A stretch of 15,391 nt of DNA from Syntrophorhabdus sp. PtaB.Bin184. Its GTDB lineage: Bacteria > Desulfobacterota > Syntrophorhabdia > Syntrophorhabdales > Syntrophorhabdaceae. The position numbers were made by a program, and so were the translations under genes. This document shows, in pieces, positions 1 through 6,731 of this stretch. The notes beneath the pieces are model-generated. The model did no database searches and was not told the origin of the DNA. It saw only the letters and a list, made by a program, of their open reading frames with translations. How positions within the stretch are numbered: position 1 is the stretch's first letter; every line of letters begins with the position of its first letter. Location: assembly GCA_002067555.1 (NCBI GenBank), contig MVQQ01000171.1:1-15391 (forward strand), read 5' to 3'.

Positions 1-1
1 C

Positions 2-574
2 TTCCTCACGGTCAACGGCAGCCTTGTTTGGGACGACGAGGAATCGTTGCTGGATACGCCCAAACCGATCCTGCCCCCCTGGACGATCACGAGGATCGGC
101 CTTCCCAGACATCGGCCTTCGTGGCTGCAAAGGGAAGACAGGTTAGTGCCGGTACGCGTCACATCCCGTGATACGAACCGGCTCGACTACGGGTGGCATA
201 GGTCCGCAATCGAGTGCGAGGGCAAGGAGATCAAGATCGTCTCGATAATCGAGGGAAGGGCCGAAGGCGACATCTACTATACGAACGGACCCGAGGACTT
301 CTTTGCCGTCGACGATGCGGTTTTCGACATGACGATCTACCACGAAGAGGGCGACACCTACGACACACAACGGGACTCGTTCGCACGCCTCATTTCCGCG
401 GAAGTCATGAGCATCACGGGCAGGTACCCGTTATCGGACCTTCTCGATGGCATGAGGGTCACAGGCATTTCTCCTCACGAGGTGCGGGCCATCGAGATCA
501 ACGAGTCCGAGCGATCAATGAAAATCACCAAGACGAGCGGAGAGATCATCTCCGTAGAACTTCTGGCTGCATGA
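2..574 (+). CDS. Unknown protein, 5' end outside the window
   Basis: The frame is open from the first base of the window to a TGA at 572-574, giving at least 190 residues with no stop upstream, so the true start lies to the left. A TTG at 47 is only an internal candidate and has no convincing Shine-Dalgarno sequence. The product is acidic and soluble-looking, with no signal peptide, membrane segment or motif I recognise; the end of the protein is beta-rich (for example ITKTSGEIISVELLAA). The RadC-like gene begins 19 bp downstream on the same strand, so the two are probably co-transcribed and end at the same terminator. The codon use (many C- or G-ending codons) matches the following genes. 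I cannot assign a function. Confidence 0.75.
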   Translation, partial: FLTVNGSLVWDDEESLLDTPKPILPPWTITRIGLPRHRPSWLQREDRLVPVRVTSRDTNRLDYGWHRSAIECEGKEIKIVSIIEGRAEGDIYYTNGPEDFFAVDDAVFDMTIYHEEGDTYDTQRDSFARLISAEVMSITGRYPLSDLLDGMRVTGISPHEVRAIEINESERSMKITKTSGEIISVELLAA

Positions 575-593
575 GTGCCTTCCGGGAGGGCAT

Positions 594-1013
594 ATGGAGC
601 TGAAAGTGCGAAGAAAGAAGGCGATCACCGAACCCGACCAGATAGCGGAGATATTTCACGCAATTCAGAAGAGATCGTGCGAGATAGACCGGACGAAGGA
701 GAAATGCTGGGTAGTGGGCCTGAACTCGAGGAACGTCATCGTTTACGCCGAACTCGTGTCCATGGGGACGCTCAACGCCTCCCTTGTGCACCCGAGGGAG
801 GTATTCAGGTTTGCGATCATGAAAGGCGTGGTATCCGGGATCATCTTCGTACACAACCATCCATCGGGTGACCTGCATCCTTCGGATGACGATCTCGCCT
901 TGACGAAGAGGCTTCGCGAAGCCGGCTACATCCTCGGCATCGAGTTGCAAGACCACATCATTGTTGGCGATGGGTCGGGCTACACGTCTCTGAGAAAGAA
1001 CGGCATCATGTGA
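594..1013 (+). CDS. Short RadC-like JAB/MPN-domain protein
   Basis: This 139-aa protein matches the C-terminal JAB (MPN+) metalloprotease-like domain of RadC. The metal-site signature HNHPSGD lies at residues 87-93, followed by PSDDD at 96-100, and GTLNASLVHPRE precedes it. Full-length RadC is about 225 aa with an N-terminal helix-hairpin-helix region. That region is absent here, as in the short RadC-like proteins common on plasmids, prophages and integrative elements. The biochemical role of RadC JAB proteins is unsettled; DNA repair and element maintenance have both been proposed. The start is set by an ATG at 594 with GGGAGGG at 584-590. The gene follows the upstream unknown gene by 19 bp and ends just before a strong terminator. 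The family call is secure, the function is not. Confidence 0.93.
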   Translation: MELKVRRKKAITEPDQIAEIFHAIQKRSCEIDRTKEKCWVVGLNSRNVIVYAELVSMGTLNASLVHPREVFRFAIMKGVVSGIIFVHNHPSGDLHPSDDDLALTKRLREAGYILGIELQDHIIVGDGSGYTSLRKNGIM

Positions 1014-1032
1014 CAGACACTAAAGACGACTG

Positions 1033-1068
1033 AAAGGGCAGCCCTTGATTGGGGCTGCCCTTTTTTTT
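1033..1068 (+). terminator. Rho-independent terminator after the RadC-like gene
   Basis: A perfect 12-bp stem, AAAGGGCAGCCC at 1033-1044 with GGGCTGCCCTTT at 1052-1063, encloses a 7-nt loop and runs into eight T residues at 1061-1068. It starts 19 bp after the RadC-like stop codon and separates that transcript from the helicase operon. Confidence 0.95.
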
Positions 1069-1226
1069 CAGGTAATACCCAGATAACTATCCAGTATTTT
1101 CATTAGGTCCACGAAGACAGCCGCAGGCCGTTCGGCTCTACGGCTTCCCTACACTTGCCCTTACCCGGCAGGGATTATCAACGCCTGAAATCCCAGGCGA
1201 TCCTACCACTCCCCAAGGAGGTTTCT
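1069..1226 (+). other. Leader region of the helicase operon
   Basis: This 158-bp stretch between the terminator and the 69-aa gene should hold the promoter of the second operon, but I see no clear -35/-10 pair. It contains a small hairpin, CGCCTG at 1182-1187 with CAGGCG at 1194-1199, and GC-rich complementary segments around 1119-1145. These could fold the leader RNA. No known riboswitch is recognised. Confidence 0.4.
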
Positions 1227-1436
1227 ATGGACGTTGCAACAAAGTACCTCTCTGCCCTTATCGGCAGGATGCAGGATGGAAAAGAAGCAAAACGCGAGCT
1301 TATTAGGCTCACGAGGAAGTCGCCTAAAGAAGTCCTTCACTTCCTTCAAAAACTCCCCAGGTCCGAACAGCAGTATCTGAAATGGCTTCCGGCAATAGTG
1401 CAGAAACGCTGTCCGACTCTCCACGAGGCCCCATGA
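1227..1436 (+). CDS. Small basic protein, first gene of the helicase operon
   Basis: A 69-aa protein starts at ATG 1227, preceded by AAGGAGG at 1215-1221. This is clearly better than the TTG at 1155 that also opens the frame. The product is rich in Lys and Arg and looks entirely helical (MDVATKYLSALIGRMQDGKE at the start, then RLTRKSPKEVLHFLQKLP), with no signal peptide. I do not recognise the family. Its TGA at 1434-1436 overlaps the ATG at 1433 of the helicase gene in an ATGA junction, which indicates translational coupling. A nucleic-acid-binding or helicase-accessory role is possible from composition and position, but that is inference only. Confidence 0.8.
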   Translation: MDVATKYLSALIGRMQDGKEAKRELIRLTRKSPKEVLHFLQKLPRSEQQYLKWLPAIVQKRCPTLHEAP

Positions 1437-3613
1437 TGGAGGGAGAGAACGTCGTCACACTGAAAGACTTCCTCGAACGGCACGGGGCGCGCCTGGGTGA
1501 GAAGATCGAGACAAACCTCACCCCCGTGTACAATCCCCTTCGTCCCGAAGGGGTGGAACAATACGGGCGCAAGATGGTCGCGCTCCTGCGCAAACCCTTC
1601 CCCGTGCAGGCGGAAGTCATCAAGGGTATATCCAAAGCGCTCTACCGGGAGGGTCGGAGGCACCTCTTCGTGTGCGGGGAGATGGGAACGGGCAAAAGTC
1701 TGGTTTCTCTCGCAACCGCAGGCAACGCCCCACCGATGCGAACCCTCGTCGTCTGCCCCACGCACCTCGTGGAGAAGTGGATACGGGAGGCGCAAAACAC
1801 CATTCCCGATGTCCACACCGTCGACCTCACGGTAAAGAACGTGATCTCGTTGCTCCATGCGTTCCGGTACGAGCGGAGCGAGCCCCGGGTTCACGAACTC
1901 CACGTGATCTCCAAGGAAAAAGCCAAGCTGTCCTATGCCTGGCGGGCGGCAGCGGTCACGACCAAGCGCAGTCTCCTCCCCCATTGTCCCCATTGCGGCA
2001 GAATCGCCATGAAAAATGACGAGTACCTGACCTTCGCGGAGATCGGCAAGAAAAAGGTGCAGTGCGAGGCGTGCAACAACCCCCTCTGGCAGGCGGACAG
2101 GTCTCTCAGAAGGTTCGCGCCAGCCGAGTACATCAAGAAGTACCTCAAAGGCTTCTACAACATGGTCATCATTGACGAGATACAGGACTTCAAGGCCGAG
2201 GGTACCTTGCAGGGCCGGGCCATGGGCGCTCTTCTGAGCAGTTCGCGATTCGCCCTGTGTCTCACGGGCACGTTGAACTCAGGCTACGCTGACGATCTCT
2301 TTCATCTTCTCTTCCGCATGGACCCGGTGAGGCTCAAGGCAGACGGTTTCAACCACGAGGACGCAAACAAGTTCCTCTCCACCTACGGCACCATCGAAAC
2401 GGTCAGGAAGCTGGATGAAGAGGATAACGTCTACGGCAGGGGAAAGAAAAAAGCGGAGATGGTCCGGAGAAGACCGGGTGTCTCACCTGTCGCCATAGGC
2501 AAGTACCTGCTCGACAAGACCGTCTTCATCCGCCTCGCAGATGTCATCGACGGTCTGCCTCCTTATGAGGAGAATGTCCTCTCGTATACGATGGACAAGC
2601 GACAGGCCGACGAATACGGCGATCTCCAGGAACGTCTCAAAAAGGCCGTGAAGGCTTACAAGACAAAGGCGCTCGGAGCGATGCTGCAGGCGCTCTTGTC
2701 CTACCCGGATTCCTGCGTCCATTTCCCCGAAAACATCGCGATCAGGAACAGGAAGGCGGGGGGCATATTGGCGGAAATCGAGGCGCCCATTCTCACTCTG
2801 GCCCCCGGCGAGTTCCTGCCGAAAGAAAAGGATTTCATGGATATCGTGAGGAAGGAACGGGAAGAGGGGCGAAAGGTGCTCTGCTATCTCACGTTCACCA
2901 ATAGCAGGGATATCAGGCCCCGCCTGAAGAACATACTCGAAGAGGAGAAGGTCAGGGTCGGTGTGCTCGAATCGTCCGTTCCCCCAAAACGCCGGGAAGA
3001 ATGGGTGAGGAAACACTCGCCAGGGATCGATGTCCTGCTTACCAACGCCGAGCTCGTAAAGACAGGTCTCGATCTCTACGACTACCCGACGATCTATTCG
3101 TACCAGACTGGGTACAATATCTTCACTCTGAGACAGGCGGCACGAAGGTCCTGGCGCATCGGCCAAACCGTCCCTGTCCGGGTCTATTTCGCGGTCTACC
3201 GTAACACCATGCAAGAGATGGCTCTTTCCCTCGTCGCCAAGAAGCTCGAAGCGGCGCTCATGGTGGAAGGGGAACTCCCCGAAGGGCTCGCCGATTACGC
3301 CTCGTCTGGTGGATCCATTATGCAGGAACTCGGTAAGGCACTCATCGAGGGAGGTGACTACACGGGAGCGGAAAAGGCCTGGGCCAATTTCAGAAAGAGG
3401 GAGATCGAGGCGCAGCTCGGCGTCAGGGGAACAGAGAATATCTTTTATGAGAAGAAGGCGGGATCGTCCAGCCGCACGACGGTCCAGGGCAACGTCACCA
3501 TAAAGGTGTCGTTCATCGACGGTAAGAAAAAGTCGCGGTCCGTCGTGGAGATCAACGCGGCCGACCTCGATACCGTTGCGGCGGGCAGGAAGGTCCAGCT
3601 CGCCCTTTTCTAG
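1433..3613 (+). CDS. SNF2-type superfamily 2 helicase/ATPase with inserted zinc ribbon
   Basis: This 726-aa protein (from ATG 1433) is an SF2 ATPase of the SNF2 type. The Walker A motif GEMGTGKS is at about 82-89, followed by the motif Ia-like segment TLVVCPTHLVEKW. The motif II variant DEIQ is at 248-251 and LTGTLNSG serves as motif III. The C-terminal lobe ends in QAARRSWRIGQ at 568-578, the SNF2/Rad54-like motif VI. Four cysteines (C185, C188, C211, C214) form a zinc-ribbon-like insert between motifs Ia and II. An in-frame ATG at 1382 would give 17 more residues, but the ATGA overlap with the preceding gene and ACGAGG just upstream favour 1433. SNF2 proteins are DNA translocases that remodel protein-DNA complexes. 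The ParB-like partner 41 bp downstream suggests action at specific DNA sites. Defence and element maintenance are both open. Confidence 0.93.
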   Translation: MMEGENVVTLKDFLERHGARLGEKIETNLTPVYNPLRPEGVEQYGRKMVALLRKPFPVQAEVIKGISKALYREGRRHLFVCGEMGTGKSLVSLATAGNAPPMRTLVVCPTHLVEKWIREAQNTIPDVHTVDLTVKNVISLLHAFRYERSEPRVHELHVISKEKAKLSYAWRAAAVTTKRSLLPHCPHCGRIAMKNDEYLTFAEIGKKKVQCEACNNPLWQADRSLRRFAPAEYIKKYLKGFYNMVIIDEIQDFKAEGTLQGRAMGALLSSSRFALCLTGTLNSGYADDLFHLLFRMDPVRLKADGFNHEDANKFLSTYGTIETVRKLDEEDNVYGRGKKKAEMVRRRPGVSPVAIGKYLLDKTVFIRLADVIDGLPPYEENVLSYTMDKRQADEYGDLQERLKKAVKAYKTKALGAMLQALLSYPDSCVHFPENIAIRNRKAGGILAEIEAPILTLAPGEFLPKEKDFMDIVRKEREEGRKVLCYLTFTNSRDIRPRLKNILEEEKVRVGVLESSVPPKRREEWVRKHSPGIDVLLTNAELVKTGLDLYDYPTIYSYQTGYNIFTLRQAARRSWRIGQTVPVRVYFAVYRNTMQEMALSLVAKKLEAALMVEGELPEGLADYASSGGSIMQELGKALIEGGDYTGAEKAWANFRKREIEAQLGVRGTENIFYEKKAGSSSRTTVQGNVTIKVSFIDGKKKSRSVVEINAADLDTVAAGRKVQLALF

Positions 3614-3654
3614 TCAACACACAACAACACTTTTCCAACCATCGGAGGATTACC

Positions 3655-4650
3655 ATGAAAAGCACTGCGGCACGCGCCGCACACGATGATCTATGCCGGC
3701 CGGTCATTCTGTATAACGTGCCGGACGGACCACAGGACAGGGATTACCAATGTGCTCATTACGAGGATTGTGTGGGCCGGGTATCGCTGATAAACAAAGC
3801 CAAGGGATTCACTTGCACCGGCTGCCCGTCCAATTCGAACGAAGTAATCAAGGAAGAGGAACACACGGGGAAAGGGATGCTCATAGCGGTCCCGCCTCCG
3901 TGCTCCCTGGAGACGGTGCCCTTGGACAAGATTATCCTCGACTTCGAGATCGAAGAGGCCTTTTTCAAGAGTCTTTCCGAGTCGGTGAACAACCTTGGCG
4001 TCGTTCTTCAGCCAGTGATGCTCGTCGAGAACGGCGACGGCAGGTACAAGGTCCACGCGGGCAAGAGGCGCATCCTTTCTGCCAAGAAGAGGGGCATAGA
4101 GGCCATAGCGGCCACGGTCTTTCGGAAAGGAGCCCCGGACTCGCTTCTGGACATCTACGCCATCGCGGAGAACATGAACAGGGGACCCAACCCCGCGGAC
4201 GAAGCCCAAAGGATTTTGAGGGTCATGTCCTATTACCATTGGACTGCGGAGGAGGCGGCCAGAAAGCTTTCCGTCCCGGTCGTCCATGTCCGGCAGCGGC
4301 TCAAGCTTATCCGTCTCATCCCTGAGTTCTTCGATATGCTGAAGAAGGGCAGGCTGCGGGTGAGCACGGCCCTCCGGATCTCATCGCTCCCGAAAAAGAA
4401 ACAAAAGGCGCTGCTGAGAGAGGAAAAGCTCACCCTCGACAAGGTCGAGAAGGACTGCAGGTCATTCAAGCTCGATACCCTGCTCGGAGACGACAGCCTG
4501 TTCGTGGTGCCCGAGATCGAGCGAGACCCCCTGCAGGAAGCGCGGGCGAAGCTCTGTTCCGTCATCGAAGAAAGCACGAACGACACTACTCTTCTCCGGG
4601 AGGCGGTCATGCTCATAGACCGGTACCGGACGCTCGGAGGTGCCACATGA
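3655..4650 (+). CDS. ParB/KorB-like DNA-binding protein with Cys4 N-terminus
   Basis: This 331-aa protein has an ATG at 3655 preceded by CGGAGG. The N-terminus carries C33, C39, C54 and C57, a C-x5-C-x14-C-x2-C pattern expected to bind zinc. A ParB/Srx-fold domain follows from about 84 to 180. It has the GxRR box as GKRR at 136-139 and the ENxxR box as ENMNR at 172-176, the residues that form the CTP pocket in ParB proteins. A KorB-like helix-turn-helix with TAEEAARKLSVPVVHVRQRL spans about 197-216, then RLRVSTALRISSLP. The last 80 residues are unassigned. Classical partition ParB works with ParA, but none is in the window. Here the partner seems to be the SNF2 helicase. Its stop overlaps the next start (ATGA at 4647-4650). 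The family call is strong; a role in partition is uncertain. Confidence 0.9.
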   Translation: MKSTAARAAHDDLCRPVILYNVPDGPQDRDYQCAHYEDCVGRVSLINKAKGFTCTGCPSNSNEVIKEEEHTGKGMLIAVPPPCSLETVPLDKIILDFEIEEAFFKSLSESVNNLGVVLQPVMLVENGDGRYKVHAGKRRILSAKKRGIEAIAATVFRKGAPDSLLDIYAIAENMNRGPNPADEAQRILRVMSYYHWTAEEAARKLSVPVVHVRQRLKLIRLIPEFFDMLKKGRLRVSTALRISSLPKKKQKALLREEKLTLDKVEKDCRSFKLDTLLGDDSLFVVPEIERDPLQEARAKLCSVIEESTNDTTLLREAVMLIDRYRTLGGAT

Positions 4651-5288
4651 TACGGGGATGCGGCAGTAGAAAACCCGGTGGCCTGTACATATGTACGAAG
4701 CTGTCCGCCCACGGCGTACCCCTCGAGGAATACCTCATAGACCCTCCCGAGTTCTATGGGGGCGAAAAGTTCCGGGTCCCCATAATTATTGGGAAGAATG
4801 GCGCGAATCATCTCCTTTTCTGGGTCGGGAAGGAATACTATCCGTACCCTTCCGATTTCATTGAGGAGGTGAGACGGTTCGGGGCCTCGAAGAAAGTGCC
4901 GGTTGACTTCCCGATCGAAAAGCTGAGCAGGTGGTCCCTCATGTTCTTCGTCCATCCCCGGGCGATCATCGGGGACTACCAGGCTCTTCCCCCGCCGCCC
5001 CGTTGTCCGAAATGGCTGAAGAGCCACCTGAACAACGAGGTCTACTGTCTCGGCCATTCGTACCAGGTGGCCCCGGCAAACTACGAAGGGAGAAGGAAGA
5101 TCGGGGACACTATCTACGCTGTAACGCCTCTCCCGGCGGAGGTCTCGCCGCAGTACGTGCCGGGGATATTCTTGCGGCTTCCCATTACCGATATCGACCA
5201 CGTGGTCCACAAGAACGGCAAGGCGGACCCGAGGGTCGTGGAAAAGGCCGGGGACGTAAGCATCCCTCTCAACTACACCCGCGAGTGA
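4647..5288 (+). CDS. Unknown 213-aa protein, last gene of the helicase-ParB operon
   Basis: The ATG at 4647 overlaps the ParB-like stop codon (ATGA), so translation is probably coupled. The 213-aa product is soluble-looking, with no signal peptide or membrane segment, and is rich in aromatic residues and proline. Visible features include LLFWVGKEYYPYPSDFI near residue 60, SLMFFVHPRAIIGDYQ followed by a PPPP run and a Cys-containing segment, and LRLPITDIDHVVHKNG near the end. I do not recognise a family. An intrinsic terminator starts 20 bp after the stop, making this the last gene of the operon. Its strict linkage suggests it works with the helicase and ParB-like protein, but that rests on position alone. 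Confidence 0.82.
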   Translation: MIRGCGSRKPGGLYICTKLSAHGVPLEEYLIDPPEFYGGEKFRVPIIIGKNGANHLLFWVGKEYYPYPSDFIEEVRRFGASKKVPVDFPIEKLSRWSLMFFVHPRAIIGDYQALPPPPRCPKWLKSHLNNEVYCLGHSYQVAPANYEGRRKIGDTIYAVTPLPAEVSPQYVPGIFLRLPITDIDHVVHKNGKADPRVVEKAGDVSIPLNYTRE

Positions 5289-5307
5289 ACGGAAAGAATT
5301 CTGTTTT

Positions 5308-5334
5308 AAGGCCCCGGATCCCGGGGCCTTTTTT
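5308..5334 (+). terminator. Rho-independent terminator of the helicase-ParB operon
   Basis: A perfect 10-bp stem, AAGGCCCCGG at 5308-5317 with CCGGGGCCTT at 5321-5330, has a 3-nt loop and six consecutive T residues at 5329-5334. It lies 20 bp after the 213-aa gene and marks the right edge of the tightly organised block. Confidence 0.95.
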
Positions 5335-5436
5335 GCATGCTACCAGAAATTAGCCGAACTGGCGGCAAGAACCAAAAGCCCATGCAGAATGTCTCTCGGG
5401 AGAGCACAACGGTTCCCTTTTGCGAATCGTTAACCG

Positions 5437-5580
5437 TCACAGACCGTATTTCATCGGCTTCGCCACAGCTTCCGTTCTATTTGCCGCCTTCAGCTTCGAG
5501 AGAAGGTTTTCCGCATGAGATTTCACTGCTTCTTTCCTCACCTTAAGGACAACCAAGATCTGTCGTTGGTGTGTATTGCC
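5437..5580 (-). pseudogene. C-terminal fragment of a LuxR-family regulator
   Basis: On the minus strand the segment translates to a LuxR HTH tail: AVKSHAENLLSKLKAANRTE then AVAKPMKYGL and a stop. It aligns residue by residue with the tail of the intact LuxR protein at 11716-12543 (TVKFHTENILAKLKAVNRAQ then AVAIAMEYGLLKP). The DNA of the two regions is also visibly similar. Homology fades before residue GNTH near 5580, and no ligand-binding domain or upstream HTH half is present. The nearest ATG (5619) adds unrelated residues. It is therefore a remnant of a paralogue, probably left by deletion. It overlaps no other gene. Confidence 0.82.
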
Positions 5581-5625
5581 AAGCGCGGACTTCGTATCCG
5601 TGCATAGCGCGCGCTTCATACTTTC

Positions 5626-5733
5626 CTATGAGATCAACAGTATGTCAGGATGCTCGATACCCTTGACGAAATGGTAGTCTACCGGTTCTCCGTAAGCTCG
5701 TGCTTCCTCCCCCAGGAAAGGATCTTGCGAAAT
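5626..5733 (-). other. Short coding-like scrap on the minus strand
   Basis: Between two stops there is a 35-codon open stretch whose reading looks protein-like: DPFLGEEARAYGEPVDYHFV, then KGIEHPDILLIS before a TAG at 5626-5628. It has no start codon with a ribosome binding site and no recognised family. It may be the end of another decayed gene in this debris-filled interval, or chance. Confidence 0.25.
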
Positions 5734-5753
5734 GTCTCACTTGGTGGTATACT
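5725..5753 (+). promoter_or_regulatory. Promoter of the toxin-antitoxin remnant
   Basis: TTGCGA at 5725-5730 and TATACT at 5748-5753 are separated by exactly 17 bp, a good sigma-70 match. It lies 12 bp before the GTG at 5765 of the broken toxin. It would still drive the intact antitoxin gene at 6136. The GGTATAC segment overlapping the -10 could be part of an autoregulatory operator, as is usual for such operons, but no second half-site is certain. Confidence 0.6.
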
Positions 5754-5764
5754 TTCTGCCTAGC

Positions 5765-6139
5765 GTGCGCGTTTTCAAAGAGAAATCGTTTTACCCATGG
5801 ATGACCGGCGAAGGGATTTCCGATAATGTTCTCTGCGATCCCGATAAGATTCTCTCCGCCGCCACGCCGGGGAGAATCTTATCTGTTGCCTGTACAAGAA
5901 GCGATTGCCGCGTCTCAGCAAAGGCAAGAGTAGGGGAGACCGCTTTGTTGTCGGACATAAGAGACCCGATGATGGCTGGATCATCTCTTTGTGGATCTCC
6001 GCCAAGAACGACAGGGCCAATATGTCCACAAGGGAAGAAACTGGCTAAGCATTGCTCCCGAATCCTCTATTTCGAAGATCGAAGACCAGCCTCAGTAGCT
6101 TCTCTCCCGGGCTTTGGTGCAGGAGGTGCCCTACAATGA
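5765..6139 (+). pseudogene. RelE/HigB-like toxin gene broken by frameshifts
   Basis: Pieces of one protein occur in successive frames. From GTG 5765 the reading VRVFKEKSFYPWMTGEGISD matches the N-terminus of RelE/HigB-like toxins of the kind paired with NadS/HigA antitoxins. Between about 5850 and 5875 the reading shifts by one frame and continues as ENLICCLYKKRLPRLSKGKS, then RGDRFVVGHKRPDDGWIISL, then ISAKNDRANMS, all typical of the middle of this family. That frame stops at 6046-6048, and KKLAKH continues in the first frame just there. The third frame near 6111-6140 reads ALVQEVPYNE, resembling the family C-terminus. The intact family protein is about 110-120 aa. At least two indels therefore destroy the toxin. 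The antitoxin gene follows directly. An assembly error is possible but would need several independent indels. Confidence 0.8.
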
Positions 6140-6438
6140 GCGAGATTCTCGACATTGCTCACGAAATGGCTCAAGGCCTGTTTAAAATCGGCGCCATGAA
6201 AGAGATTACCATGCGCCAGGTGGAAGCGCTTTGTTTGCCCTCGATGCGTCCCTTTCGACCGGAAGATATTCGCCGTATCCGGAAGGCCAACCATGTTAGC
6301 CAGGCTGTTTTCGCTGCCCTTCTCGGTATCGGCAAGACTACGGTGCAACAGTGGGAACAGGGTCAGAAAGAACCGGGCGGACCTGCACAGCGCCTTCTTG
6401 ACATCATTGATCGCAAGGGCCTTGCTGTCCTTGGATAG
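6136..6438 (+). CDS. HigA/NadS-like HTH antitoxin
   Basis: This 100-aa protein starts at ATG 6136, 8 bp after AGGAGGT at 6121-6127. The frame is open further upstream but only through toxin remnants. The N-terminal part (MSEILDIAHEMAQGLFKIGA and MRQVEALCLPSM) and the Xre-type helix-turn-helix at about 43-97 (IRRIRKANHVSQAVFAALLG then TVQQWEQGQKEP) match the NadS/HigA-like antitoxins encoded just after RelE-type toxins. All parts of the HTH look intact, and the C-terminus DRKGLAVLG is normal for the family. Such antitoxins repress their own operon and neutralise the toxin. Here the toxin is broken, so the protein can only act as an orphan repressor or an anti-addiction factor. Confidence in family is high. 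Confidence 0.9.
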   Translation: MSEILDIAHEMAQGLFKIGAMKEITMRQVEALCLPSMRPFRPEDIRRIRKANHVSQAVFAALLGIGKTTVQQWEQGQKEPGGPAQRLLDIIDRKGLAVLG

Positions 6439-6731
6439 AATCAAGTCCATTGCACACGGGGCATCGATGAATCATTTCATAGCCTTGACAACGCAGGAAC
6501 ATGTAACTGAGAATCCGAAGAAATCCCACGTACGCCCGGGTTTTGCCCTGCGGCAAAACGGCAAATCAACTGAACATCACGGAGAAAGGAACCGGGGGGG
6601 CGACGGTCCTTGCGCCGCCGGCAGTGGTCCCGTTGACGGTGTCCCGATTTCCTCCGAAGAGCGAGAACGGAGCGATCCGCCGGCGCCTTTTTGTCAATAG
6701 TGCTATGTCTCTCTTGGATTAGGAAGAACCT
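6439..6731 (+). other. Non-coding leader before the PAS-LuxR gene
   Basis: This 293-bp interval contains the first copy of the 55-bp element (6542-6596), a perfect hairpin within and just before that copy, and a run of seven G at 6594-6600. The rest shows no gene with a ribosome binding site. Only AGGAAG at 6721-6726 before the next ATG is a clear signal. Confidence 0.5.
6542..6596 (+). repeat. 55-bp dispersed element, copy 1
   Basis: This segment is about 80% identical (11 mismatches in 55) to 12608-12662 on the same strand. In the frame beginning CCC at 6546 both copies read PCG-(K/E)-TA-(N/A)-QL-(N/K)-IT-(E/D)-KG. Seven of the 11 differences are at third positions of that frame, which suggests descent from coding sequence. 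The copy also sits on a perfect hairpin, GTTTTGCC at 6540-6547 with GGCAAAAC at 6552-6559. In this copy the frame has a TAA upstream and no start codon with a ribosome binding site. Confidence 0.65.

Noticed and set aside
1382..1432. Upstream ATG extending the helicase by 17 residues
   Set aside because: It lies deep in the preceding gene without a ribosome binding site; the ATGA junction at 1433 is the normal arrangement.
5732..6139. A single 135-codon plus-strand frame from ATG 5732
   Set aside because: Only its start and a short patch near 6035-6050 match the toxin family; the middle of the toxin is in another frame, so the frame is not one real protein.
6540..6640. Cyclic-di-GMP type riboswitch in the leader of the PAS-LuxR gene
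   Set aside because: The hairpin is present but the conserved core motifs of the known classes are missing.
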